16,054 nucleotides of DNA from an uncultured Bacteroides sp. (GCA_947071285.1 CAMTFK010000098.1:1-16054); one strand, 5' to 3'; positions 1 through 7,833 are shown, counted from the first letter of the stretch. The notes: generated from the sequence alone by a model not told the origin. Numbers and translations are program-made.

Positions 1-99
1 ACCACCTCCCCCTACGGGTACTCCTCCTCCCAGGAGGAGGAGAATGAAGATACTATTGTCAATCGTCTACCGCCCCTAAATTATCATTTAACTATATAA
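1..99 (+). other. Possible 3' end of an upstream gene, frame uncertain
   Basis: All three plus-strand frames are open from the window edge: frame 1 to a TAA at 97-99, frame 2 to a TAA at 77-79, and frame 3 to a TGA at 45-47. The frame 1 reading ends in an acidic stretch (SSSQEEENED) and the frame 2 reading begins proline-rich. Neither can be tied to a family, and the stretch could also be non-coding. If it is coding, the GH8 gene at 133 could be the second gene of a plus-strand operon, which would fit the absence of a clear promoter just before it. Confidence 0.25.
21..42. repeat. Perfect 10-bp inverted repeat (CTCCTCCTCC / GGAGGAGGAG)
   Basis: Bases 21-30 are the exact reverse complement of 33-42, separated by only CA. 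On RNA this would be a very GC-rich hairpin with a loop too tight to close fully. No T-run follows on either strand, so it does not look like a standard intrinsic terminator. It may simply reflect opposed TCC and GGA codon runs in a coding sequence. Confidence 0.6.
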
Positions 100-132
100 T
101 CATGAAAATCACATATTATAAAACGTTCCTTT

Positions 133-1395
133 ATGAAGAACTTATTTTACCTCCTCCTCTGCCTCATCGCCGGAACATCTTGTTCCCAGCAGGCAGACCC
201 GACAAAGCCTTGGAATAAAGGCGCTTTCGAAACACAGAAGTACCGGAACCTCTTCGCCGAGATGGGGTATAAACAAGCGGATATAGACGCCAAACTCAAG
301 TCGGTCTTCGATGATGTATTCTATGGTCCCAACAAAGTTTACTTTGAAGTGGGCGACTCTATGGCTTACATCAGTGATATCAAAAACCACGATGTACGCA
401 CCGAAGGTATGTCCTACGGACTAATGATTGCCGTACAGTTCAATCGCCAGGACATCTTCGACCGCCTTTGGCGATGGGGCAAGAAGCACATGCAGCACCA
501 GGAAGGCCCGCTGAAAGGCTACTTCGCCTGGAGTTGCCAGGTAGACGGAACCCGTAACTCCCAAGGTCCCGCCTCCGACGGGGAACTTTATTACGTCACC
601 GCTCTCATCTTCGCCTCCAACCTCTGGGGAAACGACACCGGCATCGACTACCTTGCCGAAGCCCGGAACATACTGGACTGCTCCATGCAGAAAGACGGAA
701 CCGACCGCGTAATGCCCTTCATCAACCTGGAGCATAAGCTCATCACCTTCGTTCCCGACATACGCGGCGGGCTCTTCACCGACCCGTCCTATCACGTCCC
801 CGCCTTCTACGAGGTATGGGCGCGCTGGGCCAATGACGGCAGAGCCGACCTCTGGCGGGAGTGTGCCGAACGCAGTCGCGAGTATCTGCACAAGAGCATC
901 CATCCCATAACCGGATTAAACCCCGATTACAACAACTATGACGGCACCCTGCTGGGCAACAACCGTATCATTGGCGACGCCTTCCGCTTCGACTCCTGGC
1001 GCGTGCCTATGAACATGGCTTTAGATTACTCCTGGGCATGTGCTGATAAAGAATGGCAGCAGGAATACGGGAATAAGATTCAGGACTTCCTCTACAGTCA
1101 GGGCATCGACACTTTCGTAGACCAGTATAATGTAGACGGAACACAAGTGAAAGACACCCTCGGAGCCGGAGGATATAAGGCACTGAGACACTCATTAGGT
1201 CTGGTTGCCACTTCTGCCGCGGCATCGCTGATGTGCACGCACGAGAAGAGTCGGGAATTTGTAGATAAGCTATGGAATGCCAGACATGAGCCGTATGAAG
1301 ATGGTTACTTCGATGCATACTATGACGGACTGCTCCGCCTTTTCGCCTTCATGCATCTGAGCGGGAATTACCGGATCATTTTCCCGGAAGAATAA
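133..1395 (+). CDS. GH8 reducing-end xylose-releasing exo-oligoxylanase-like lipoprotein
   Basis: A 420-residue glycoside hydrolase family 8 protein. Enzymes of the Rex type (EC 3.2.1.156) remove xylose from the reducing end of xylo-oligosaccharides, using an (alpha/alpha)6 barrel with inverting chemistry. The motif RTEGMSYG places the expected general acid at Glu91. ASDGELYY gives Asp149, and FRFDSWR gives Asp287 as the likely base. These three are spaced almost as in the Bacillus halodurans Rex enzyme (E70, D128, D263, from memory). The N-terminus is a lipoprotein signal ending at Cys17 (AGTSC), so the protein is probably membrane-anchored in the periplasm or on the surface. It stands alone on the plus strand, convergent with the rest of the PUL. 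The start at 133 gives an intact signal peptide; the earlier ATG at 102 is out of frame. Rex against another GH8 specificity is inferred from the motifs and the xylan-like context. Confidence 0.92.
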   Translation: MKNLFYLLLCLIAGTSCSQQADPTKPWNKGAFETQKYRNLFAEMGYKQADIDAKLKSVFDDVFYGPNKVYFEVGDSMAYISDIKNHDVRTEGMSYGLMIAVQFNRQDIFDRLWRWGKKHMQHQEGPLKGYFAWSCQVDGTRNSQGPASDGELYYVTALIFASNLWGNDTGIDYLAEARNILDCSMQKDGTDRVMPFINLEHKLITFVPDIRGGLFTDPSYHVPAFYEVWARWANDGRADLWRECAERSREYLHKSIHPITGLNPDYNNYDGTLLGNNRIIGDAFRFDSWRVPMNMALDYSWACADKEWQQEYGNKIQDFLYSQGIDTFVDQYNVDGTQVKDTLGAGGYKALRHSLGLVATSAAASLMCTHEKSREFVDKLWNARHEPYEDGYFDAYYDGLLRLFAFMHLSGNYRIIFPEE

Positions 1396-1508
1396 ATAAA
1401 GAAAAAGTCACTAAGTTAGGTTTATAGATTAGGTTTATAATTAGGTTTGAATGGAGAAGAGGCTGTATCAGGATGAGATGTGAATCTCTGTCCTGATACG
1501 CCTCTCTT
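1396..1508. other. Convergent intergenic region
   Basis: This 113-bp gap separates the ends of two convergent genes. It holds three TTAGGTTTA-type repeats (1416-1449) and then a long interrupted hairpin (1458-1505). No small ORF with a convincing start is visible. Confidence 0.8.
1416..1449. repeat. Three tandem-like copies of TTAGGTTTATA
   Basis: TTAGGTTTATA occurs at 1416-1426 and again at 1429-1439. A shorter copy, TTAGGTTTG, is at 1441-1449. The unit starts are 13 and 12 bases apart. The repeats lie between the GH8 stop codon and the terminator hairpin. Their role is unknown. Confidence 0.8.
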
Positions 1509-1510
1509 TT
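1458..1510. terminator. Shared convergent terminator hairpin
   Basis: AGAGGC (1458-1463) pairs with GCCTCT (1500-1505), and GTATCAGGA (1465-1473) pairs with TCCTGATAC (1491-1499), with one bulged T at 1464. An inner GAGAT/ATCTC pairing (1475-1479 with 1484-1488) closes the top. On the plus strand it is followed by CTTTT, as in an intrinsic terminator for the GH8 gene. On the minus strand it begins just beyond the stop codon of the gene ending at 1509 and probably ends that transcript too, although its T-run there is poor. Confidence 0.85.
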
Positions 1511-2498
1511 ATTTCAGTAGTGGCATCCCATCTTTCCAAACCACCTTTCGTTGTGACAGGAACCAGGTTCTGCCAAAGTCCTTATTACCCTGATAAAAGA
1601 GATAAGTCTGCCCATCTTTATCCTTGAAGATATGGGGATGGCCGGATTCACAATAATTCCACGTACCCGGATCTCCATTCGTCAGGAAAGGTTTGTTTGA
1701 TGCTTTCTTCCAATGAATACCGTCTTTGCTGGTTGCCAGACCTACCTGCTGGGGACGGTTATTATAGGCCCCGGCATAAAACATATACAACGTACCATGC
1801 ATTTCCACCACTGAAGGAGCCTCTATGCAAGTTTCCTCCCAAGGCCATTCGGGAACAAGGATAGCCCGGTCGCAAGCTTCCGTCCATGCCTCCCGGTTGA
1901 AGTTGGTACCGGCAGGAGCTGTAGCCACACCCACTATCTGCCTTTCATAGTCAGGAGTGCGGGTGGCATAATAAAGAAAATACTTCCCGTTGGCAAACAC
2001 CACTTCCGCATCAATCGCCCGTCCGCAATTCCAGTCACCAGCCTGCGGTGCAAAGATAGGATTGGTGGCATTGCGCGTGAAATGAACTCCGTCCACCGAC
2101 CACGCATGGCAGATGGCATCTTTCTTTCCATTGCCATACGTCTGATAGAACAGGTGAATCGTATCGTTGCGCAACAATGCACCGGGAGCACATAATCCTT
2201 TAGCCTCATAATCGGCAGCCGGAGACAATACAGCTATCGGTTTCCAGTGCTCAAGGTCGCGGCTTTCGGCTATGCCTATGCCCCAGCCCGAATCACCTTT
2301 AGGAGGCACCGAATAATACATCAGATACTTCCCGTGAAAGGGAACAACATGCGGGTCTTTTGAAAAAGGTATACCTGTGCGAGTGCTATCCGCAAACAGC
2401 ATGGCAGGATTCTCGCCTTCAGGCGGTACACCGGGATTTATCGCCCAACAGAGGGGCGCAGATATCAATAGGGCTAAAGCAATAATACTCTTTCTCAT
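1509..2498 (-). CDS. GH43-like (clan GH-F) five-bladed beta-propeller glycosidase
   Basis: A 329-residue secreted protein with repeated propeller-blade motifs such as GKYLMYYS, GKYFLYYAT and GTLYMFYAG. The three acidic positions expected in GH43-type enzymes can be placed: Asp48 in KDPHVV (base), Asp163 in AIDAEVVF (pKa modulator) and Glu226 in CIEAPSVV (acid). Such enzymes usually remove arabinofuranose or xylose from side chains or chain ends. The N-terminus is a cleavable signal peptide, probably cut after LCWA near residue 19. The cysteine there does not sit in a good lipobox, so a soluble periplasmic enzyme is likely. It is the last gene of the minus-strand cluster, 73 bp after the GH43 lipoprotein gene, with a stem-loop between them. 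A related propeller family such as GH117 or GH32 cannot be excluded, and the subfamily is not assigned. Confidence 0.75.
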   Translation of the reverse strand: MRKSIIALALLISAPLCWAINPGVPPEGENPAMLFADSTRTGIPFSKDPHVVPFHGKYLMYYSVPPKGDSGWGIGIAESRDLEHWKPIAVLSPAADYEAKGLCAPGALLRNDTIHLFYQTYGNGKKDAICHAWSVDGVHFTRNATNPIFAPQAGDWNCGRAIDAEVVFANGKYFLYYATRTPDYERQIVGVATAPAGTNFNREAWTEACDRAILVPEWPWEETCIEAPSVVEMHGTLYMFYAGAYNNRPQQVGLATSKDGIHWKKASNKPFLTNGDPGTWNYCESGHPHIFKDKDGQTYLFYQGNKDFGRTWFLSQRKVVWKDGMPLLK

Positions 2499-2531
2499 AT
2501 AATTTATAGTTTTAAAATCATCTCTTACGAG

Positions 2532-2557
2532 AGGAAGAGCTACGGGAAACTCTTCCT
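2532..2557 (-). other. Intercistronic stem-loop
   Basis: AGGAAGAG (2532-2539) is the reverse complement of CTCTTCCT (2550-2557), with a 10-base loop. It lies 15 bases beyond the stop of the GH43 gene and upstream of the last gene of the cluster. A second small stem (CTCT/AGAG, 2522-2533) abuts and slightly overlaps it. No clean T-run follows on the minus strand, so it is more likely an mRNA stability or processing element, or a weak terminator, than a full stop. Confidence 0.45.
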
Positions 2558-2571
2558 ATAATAAGACGGTT

Positions 2572-3705
2572 TTACTTCGCAAAGGTTACTACCGTCCCCG
2601 AAGGTTTATTCAGGCGAGTCGAAGTAGGAAGCGGAGTTCCGAAGTCGGGATAGTCATTTTCAAGCCACACGAATCTCTGCGCACGAGGTGAACGGGTATC
2701 TCCGGCACCTTCGGGGTCTACCTGCGTATCGCGTGCATGGTAAAGGATATAAGACTCCGTACCATCGGGAGAGGGGAAGAAACTATTATGCCCTGTACCG
2801 TACACTCCGTTTTCGGGTGATTGATGGAATACCGGTTGTGGTGACTTGGACCATGAACTCGGATCAAGTAAATCGCTGTCGGTGCTTGCAGTCAGCAGGC
2901 CCAGTGCATAGTACGGAGTCCATACACCGCTTGCCGAGTAAGCCAGATGGATATACTTTCCTTTAGGGCTCTTCAAAGGTTGGGGACCTTCGTTCACATA
3001 GATGGTGTAGCTGGGATTCCAGCCGTTTTCATTCTTGTTATGTCTTTCCCATTCCAATTCCGGTTTGGAGATAAGCACTCTTTCGGAACCAAGCGTCCAG
3101 GGGTTCTCCATGCGGGCGATGTAGATACATTGGGTTTCGGTATCCACGCGGCGGGTTTGCCAGCCGGACCATACCATATACAGTTCACCCTTATTCTGGA
3201 ATACGGAGCCGTCGATGGCCCAGTTGTTGTCCTTATCTGTGCTGATGCGGCCTTTCATCACGAACTCGCCGTCGAAGGGGTCTTTATTCACATTCTCCAG
3301 TACATACATCTGATGGTTGTCCGTATTGCCATCGTCGGCAGCATAGTAGATGTACCATTTTCCGTCGATGTTATGTATCTCCGGTGCCCATAGATCGTAT
3401 TTGTTGGAAGGGTCGGTAGGAAGCCAAACGGTTTTCCGGGGAGCGTTCTGTACGTCGGTAATGTCGGTTGTCTTCCAAAGCACCAGACTATCTTGCAGGG
3501 TATGCATATAGTAGTAAGTACCTTCGTGGAACAAAGCCCAGGGATCGGGTCCCTTCGCGAACAGAGGATTAACATACGTAGTTGCAAGTGAATCGGCCTC
3601 TGCCGACGCGTCTTTTTTTACTTTGGTGTTTCCGCAGGAAGTTGCGGAGAGTAATGCTGCGACTCCCAGCATCACTACGAAGCAATTCTTAATTTTCATC
3701 TTCAA
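2572..3705 (-). CDS. GH43 beta-xylosidase / alpha-L-arabinofuranosidase-type lipoprotein
   Basis: A 377-residue GH43 five-bladed propeller. The family's catalytic pattern is clear: Asp54 in KGPDPWALF (base), Asp165 in NWAIDGSVF (pKa modulator) and Glu239 in VNEGPQPL (acid). LWAPEIH (105-111) and YGTGHNSFF with His306 are further GH43 landmarks; that histidine often binds the active-site calcium. The enzyme would release terminal xylose or arabinofuranose from oligosaccharides. The N-terminus has a signal ending SATSC, so Cys24 is a probable lipid anchor. The lysines after it (KVKK) are unlike an acidic surface-export signal, which hints at an inward-facing position; that is inference. It follows the orphan protein by 25 bp, so the two are probably co-transcribed. 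Substrate and subfamily (subfamily 1 is my guess) are not settled by sequence alone. Confidence 0.88.
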   Translation of the reverse strand: MKMKIKNCFVVMLGVAALLSATSCGNTKVKKDASAEADSLATTYVNPLFAKGPDPWALFHEGTYYYMHTLQDSLVLWKTTDITDVQNAPRKTVWLPTDPSNKYDLWAPEIHNIDGKWYIYYAADDGNTDNHQMYVLENVNKDPFDGEFVMKGRISTDKDNNWAIDGSVFQNKGELYMVWSGWQTRRVDTETQCIYIARMENPWTLGSERVLISKPELEWERHNKNENGWNPSYTIYVNEGPQPLKSPKGKYIHLAYSASGVWTPYYALGLLTASTDSDLLDPSSWSKSPQPVFHQSPENGVYGTGHNSFFPSPDGTESYILYHARDTQVDPEGAGDTRSPRAQRFVWLENDYPDFGTPLPTSTRLNKPSGTVVTFAK

Positions 3706-3730
3706 TTATGATATTAGAGTTATATTATTT

Positions 3731-4756
3731 CTACCAGGCCCTGTATTTAGCCATCGGATTGGTTACATTCCAACGGAAATATTCGTAGGCAGTATGAACG
3801 GATGCACGCTGGAAGGCAGGCATCTTGTAGAGGAAACGTCCACCCTCGCCCACCAGTTCCACACCGACCTCTGCCGAACGGTCTATCGCTTTCAGCACTT
3901 CGGGGAAGACGAAGGTACGCGTATCACGTTCTTCTATCGACTTTCCTCCGTCTACCATATCAGCATATTCCACTTCTAAAGGAAGTTCAATCGTCTCGTC
4001 GTCAAGAATGAAGCGGATGAGGTTCATCTTAAAAGGCTTGCCGGCAGGATACTTATAGCTCACCTTAAAGGCGGACTGGATATTGTTCTCCTTGGATTCC
4101 TGGTTGTAGAAAGCAAGCATCACAGATGCGCCGTCCGCTTCATAATTGTAAGGCCCATACCATATTTTATGGGACACTCCCGGATAGAAAGTCTCAACCG
4201 TAGGGAAATGAAACAAAGAGTAGAACTCCACTTTACCGGGCAATACTCTCACTGCATAGTCAGGATCAGAATATATTGTAGCCTCTCCCTGCATATAATC
4301 AGCCTGTTTGAAATGTTTCAGCAGATTCTGGTGTATATTCTGTTTCACTCCGTCCTGATTATCATAGTATAAAGTAATTCCATATACTACACTATCACAA
4401 AACTGATAGGAAACTCCGGAAAACATACTTTGGCTATAGAACGAACGAACAGTGCTCTCAGCCTTGTTACCCTCCCGGCTGGTAAGTTCCAACTCAGAAG
4501 CCCCGTTCAGTCTGAACCCGAAAGGGATGACTTCGCGCGTTCCATAATCTCCCAAGTCCGGCAAATTCAGCATCAGACTTTTGTCTCCTTTATAAAGGGT
4601 AGACAACAGACAATACTCCTTTTCCAACGGTTTACCGACTTCAACAGGTTGCCCGGTTGCTGCCAGATATTCGTCCACTTGTTTCAAACGGGGTTGCTGT
4701 GCAAAGGCCTGTACGGCTCCAACCCATAATAGCATGGTTACGATATAGTATCTCAT
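3731..4756 (-). CDS. Orphan secreted protein of unknown function in the PUL
   Basis: A 341-residue protein that I do not recognise. The start at 4756 gives a textbook cleavable signal peptide (MRYYIVTMLLWVGAVQAFAQ). A longer reading frame to 4864 would overlap the upstream gene by about 90 bp and add a charged, non-secretory leader, so it was rejected. The mature part is rich in aromatic residues (for example KIWYGPYNYEADG near 197-209 and FRWNVTNP near 327-334) and in alternating strand-like segments, so a beta-rich fold is plausible. It contains scattered cysteines (49, 120) and no transmembrane segment. It sits 14 bp after the large enzyme-like gene and 25 bp before the GH43 gene, so it is very likely co-expressed with them. 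A glycan-binding or novel enzymatic role is only inferred from context. Confidence 0.85.
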   Translation of the reverse strand: MRYYIVTMLLWVGAVQAFAQQPRLKQVDEYLAATGQPVEVGKPLEKEYCLLSTLYKGDKSLMLNLPDLGDYGTREVIPFGFRLNGASELELTSREGNKAESTVRSFYSQSMFSGVSYQFCDSVVYGITLYYDNQDGVKQNIHQNLLKHFKQADYMQGEATIYSDPDYAVRVLPGKVEFYSLFHFPTVETFYPGVSHKIWYGPYNYEADGASVMLAFYNQESKENNIQSAFKVSYKYPAGKPFKMNLIRFILDDETIELPLEVEYADMVDGGKSIEERDTRTFVFPEVLKAIDRSAEVGVELVGEGGRFLYKMPAFQRASVHTAYEYFRWNVTNPMAKYRAW

Positions 4757-4770
4757 AGTGCGTTCTTTTT

Positions 4771-6984
4771 TTATTCTTTTTCCAAACCTTGTGTACGCGC
4801 ATAGCGTTCTATCATCTCTTGCCGCTTCTCCATCGGCCACTGTTCTATGACATCGATATCCCATTCACCGAATGCGTCCATGAAGCGGTGCATAGGTTCG
4901 AGGATGGAAGCCTGATTCCAGGGAAGCTGCTGGCGCACGCTATGTCCACGATTGGATTGCGGGTTGAAGCATTCCGTCAGCAAACCTCTGTAACGGTAGC
5001 GCATGTCACCATCCAGGTCCATGATGGAGAGGGTGTTGTTCTGGATTATCTTTGCCATTTCAAGGAAATGGGTATCTCTTGTCATAAGGTATAGGCGGTA
5101 GTATTGGAAGGAGGAGAAAGCCAGTCCGTTATCTATGGCTGAATGCCCGGTAGCGATAAGGGTTTGCCCTACAATGCTCACATCTTTAGGAAAATCGGTC
5201 AGTGTATCATTAAGAGCCATCGGTACATGGTAGGCAAACATAAAGGTTTCCGTATAGCGGGCAGCCTGTATGGCAGCCTCTTTCCACTTGGCATCACCAG
5301 TGGCATCATAAAGTGCCAGGAAGGCGTAAATGGCCATTTGACCGGATTCACGGTCCTTTACGTTGGGGTTATCAATCACTCCGCCTACATAAAGGTAGTC
5401 GTGGTGGATAAAGTCATAACTGAATTCACCTGCTTTCAGGGCAGCGTCCAGATATTGTTTATCCTGTGTAGCGGAATAAAGTTCTATGAGGAAGCGGATA
5501 ATATTGGTTGTGGTATATTTGCTGTCATGGGTGGGCTTTCCGGTTCTCCAGTCATAGCGGAGATAGAAACTGCCGTCCTTTTCCTGAATCCGTATCAGCC
5601 AGCCGGCAAAGTTCTTGCAGTAGGCGAGCCACTCAGGTTTATCAATGCCATGTTTCCGCATGGTGTTCCATGCACCCATCATGCCTTCCATGCCTCCACC
5701 AGTGACACGCATGTAGGCTTCATAATCGCGCCAAGTTGCTTTCCGGTCTACGTAGGCATCTGCCCAGGGACGCACGATGCCACTTTCGAGCTGGGAGTTA
5801 TTCACCCAAAAGTCAACGACTTCCGAGGCTTTGCGAACATACTCTTTATTATCTGTTTCCAGCCCTTTCCGTAACAGGAAGTAAGCATTGGATATCTGGA
5901 AGCCGATGAAGCCCATCTGATAGTTATAGGCACGGGCTATGCCGTTGGGCAAGTAGACGGAGAAAGGCCAGCCCGGTGCACCGTTCAGGTTTAGCAGGTA
6001 GGCATCCAGCACTTCGATACTGGCTTCGTAGGCATCTTTTACGTCTACTTTATGTACAGCAGGGGTATACTTATTCCAAGCTTGCTTCCATACGGTTTCC
6101 ACCAGGTCGGGGAAGTTCTTGGTCCGGTTGAAGCCAAAAGTCAGGCTATAGACATGTTTTATCCCGGCTTTCACAGGATGGCTGCGATAGGCGAAGCCTT
6201 TTCTTTTCTGTTCGGGAAGGCGGCCTACATAAGTGGTTTCTCCCTCAATTCCGGGGAAGACAAAGAGAACAGAGTGCGAGTCTGTCTCCGTGAAACCCAG
6301 GCTACCGAATTGCATACGTTCATCCACAATTCTATTTACTCCGTTTTCGCCATAGAAAGTTTCAGGATTAGCATTGAGGTGTATCATATCAATAGCTAAT
6401 CCGGAAGCCTTCTCACGGGCAGATACCAATGGCAAGGGCAAACGGTCTTCGCGGAAATAGAAGTAATTATCGGTATAGTCGCTGGCAAGTGAGCCGCGTC
6501 TGAGGCTTTCGTTGTTCCTGTACCAGATACCCGGAACAAAGAATTCGAAATCGTTTATCTGTGTTTTGCGTTGCAAGGTCAGTCCAAAATAAGAGTTGAA
6601 GTAATCGTCTCCTTTTCCGGTTTTGCCAATCGTCACCTCCCTGTCCATGCGGAAATGATTTTCCGTGTCGGGGGTAAACACATCTTTTACATGAAATACG
6701 GTTCCATGAGTTGACTTTAACTTTGCGACACAGACCAGTGATCCTTTTTCTTCCTTCACAGAAGAATAGTAACCATTCAGCGTTTCCGCATTCACTTCCA
6801 ATGTAACCACATAAGGAGCGTTTAGACTCAAATAATGGGTGTCACCAGTTTGCAAACTCAGGCGTTTTCCGTCTTTGGCTATGGACAGACCGGCATCGCC
6901 ACTCTGCAATGCATATTCTTTTTCAGCAGCGAGGGAAAGCTGGACGGATGAGAGAAAACAGATTAGTATAAATAGATATTTCAT
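4771..6984 (-). CDS. Large secreted protein, putative novel glycoside hydrolase (paralog of the gene at 13241-15775)
   Basis: A 737-residue protein with a cleavable signal peptide ending near residue 20 (SLAA). Residues about 25-290 look beta-rich. Residues about 310-705 are helical, with repeats of the kind RFLIELYSATQDKQYL, AFLALYDATGDAKW and YYRLYLMTRDTHFL. This is the pattern of (alpha/alpha) toroid enzymes. It shares conserved blocks with the first gene of the cluster: FREDRLPLPL with Glu179 and Asp180, GFIG (358-361), DNPNVKDRESGQ (538-549) with Asp544 and Glu546, PKDVSIVGQ (599-607) and GHSAIDNG (613-620). The conserved acids are candidate catalytic residues. It lacks the C-terminal tail domain of its paralog. 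It lies just after a terminator hairpin and starts the downstream enzyme block. I cannot assign a CAZyme family; enzyme function is inferred from fold, conservation and location. Confidence 0.72.
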   Translation of the reverse strand: MKYLFILICFLSSVQLSLAAEKEYALQSGDAGLSIAKDGKRLSLQTGDTHYLSLNAPYVVTLEVNAETLNGYYSSVKEEKGSLVCVAKLKSTHGTVFHVKDVFTPDTENHFRMDREVTIGKTGKGDDYFNSYFGLTLQRKTQINDFEFFVPGIWYRNNESLRRGSLASDYTDNYFYFREDRLPLPLVSAREKASGLAIDMIHLNANPETFYGENGVNRIVDERMQFGSLGFTETDSHSVLFVFPGIEGETTYVGRLPEQKRKGFAYRSHPVKAGIKHVYSLTFGFNRTKNFPDLVETVWKQAWNKYTPAVHKVDVKDAYEASIEVLDAYLLNLNGAPGWPFSVYLPNGIARAYNYQMGFIGFQISNAYFLLRKGLETDNKEYVRKASEVVDFWVNNSQLESGIVRPWADAYVDRKATWRDYEAYMRVTGGGMEGMMGAWNTMRKHGIDKPEWLAYCKNFAGWLIRIQEKDGSFYLRYDWRTGKPTHDSKYTTTNIIRFLIELYSATQDKQYLDAALKAGEFSYDFIHHDYLYVGGVIDNPNVKDRESGQMAIYAFLALYDATGDAKWKEAAIQAARYTETFMFAYHVPMALNDTLTDFPKDVSIVGQTLIATGHSAIDNGLAFSSFQYYRLYLMTRDTHFLEMAKIIQNNTLSIMDLDGDMRYRYRGLLTECFNPQSNRGHSVRQQLPWNQASILEPMHRFMDAFGEWDIDVIEQWPMEKRQEMIERYARTQGLEKE

Positions 6985-7077
6985 GCTTTAGATATTATCA
7001 AAGGATACAATAAATAGTTGAGTTGAAAAGACTCTGCCGATACAAACCGGCAGAGTCTTCATATCAAAATATAGAGT
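6985..7077 (-). other. Gap between importer block and enzyme block
   Basis: This 93-bp gap contains the hairpin at 7028-7059. On the minus strand just before the gene starting at 6984 it has a TATCCTTTG sequence, one base longer than a TAnnTTTG -7 box, with no convincing -33 element. A weak internal promoter is possible but unproven. The gene's ribosome binding site is AT-rich with no strong Shine-Dalgarno, as is common in Bacteroidota. Confidence 0.4.
7028..7059 (-). terminator. Intrinsic terminator or attenuator after the SusC-SusD-DUF3823 genes
   Basis: AAGACTCTGCCG (7028-7039) is the exact reverse complement of 7048-7059, a perfect 12-bp stem with an 8-base loop. On the minus strand the stem runs into TCTTTTC, a short U-run. 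It begins 18 bases past the stop codon of the DUF3823 gene. It should lower transcription of the downstream enzymes relative to the transporter genes, or end the transcript if the downstream block has its own promoter. Confidence 0.85.
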
Positions 7078-7833
7078 TTACTCTACCGGCAGGTTTTCTA
7101 TCTTCTGTATTGTTGAGAAGAGGAAGTACTGGTTCATTCCCTCCAGTTCGATAGCTACGCGATAGAAAGCATAAGTACGGTAGTTATCTACGAAGTTCAC
7201 CTTCTTGCGATATTCTGCCAGCGGGATATATACCTGCAAGGTTGTATCGTCAATATACTCTACATCACTACTGCGTGTACACTTGATGCCACTGTTCACC
7301 AAAGAACTTGTGCTCAGCCAAATACGGGTCTTTACAATCTTCGGAGCTGCCTTCACCGTATTGGTCATCTTTTCGATGTTGAAAGTAGCAACGATGTTGC
7401 CGTTCTTCAGTTCAGCCTTCAGGTTCTTCAATTTATAGTATGGACGCACTTCAAAGTCTTTCGTAACATTTGAATTAAAGTTATAGGTAATAGAGTCATA
7501 GCCTTTACCTGCACCCCTTGATTCAAAATCAGGGAGTTCAAAAGGTAATGTTTCATTTACCAATGTCATTTTATACTCTGCATCGAAGAAGAGTTGTTGG
7601 TAGTGTCCCTGATCGTCGATACGTATACCCACGCCACCGCCGTCCACTTTACCATAACCTCTCTGGAAGACTCTTAATAACCCTTTATTTGAATCGAAAG
7701 GGAAGTTCTCACCGTCACATTTCAACTGACCGCTGAAAGCATAAGACGGGGCATCGTAATTGTCATATTCGCAGGATGTCATAGCAAAACCTAATACGAC
7801 AAATGCTGCTGCAATTATAGATTTTAGTTTCAT
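7078..7833 (-). CDS. DUF3823-like outer-membrane lipoprotein, probable surface glycan-binding partner
   Basis: A 251-residue lipoprotein. The signal peptide ends AMTSC, placing the lipid anchor at Cys21, followed at once by acidic EYDNYD, a pattern associated with export to the cell surface in Bacteroides. The N-terminal CEYDNYDAPSYAFSG matches what I know of DUF3823 proteins, which often follow SusD genes and begin with a small beta-sandwich domain. The rest is strand-rich with no catalytic motif visible. The gene starts 24 bp after susD, so it is co-transcribed, and it is the last gene before a strong hairpin. A role in glycan binding or in supporting the SusCD complex is inferred from position and family, not shown by sequence. 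Confidence 0.85.
   Translation of the reverse strand: MKLKSIIAAAFVVLGFAMTSCEYDNYDAPSYAFSGQLKCDGENFPFDSNKGLLRVFQRGYGKVDGGGVGIRIDDQGHYQQLFFDAEYKMTLVNETLPFELPDFESRGAGKGYDSITYNFNSNVTKDFEVRPYYKLKNLKAELKNGNIVATFNIEKMTNTVKAAPKIVKTRIWLSTSSLVNSGIKCTRSSDVEYIDDTTLQVYIPLAEYRKKVNFVDNYRTYAFYRVAIELEGMNQYFLFSTIQKIENLPVE

Noticed and set aside
421..903. 160-codon minus-strand open frame
   Set aside because: It is a shadow of the GH8 gene, whose catalytic motifs prove the plus-strand frame.
4757..4864. 36-residue N-terminal extension of the orphan protein
   Set aside because: It overlaps the end of the upstream gene, is highly charged, and the ATG at 4756 gives a typical signal peptide.
5143..5874. 243-codon plus-strand open frame
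   Set aside because: It lies fully antisense within the conserved coding region of the putative hydrolase and shows no recognisable domain.
6985..7027. Internal promoter before the second large protein
   Set aside because: TATCCTTTG is one base off the TAnnTTTG spacing and there is no -33 element, so it is not listed as a promoter.
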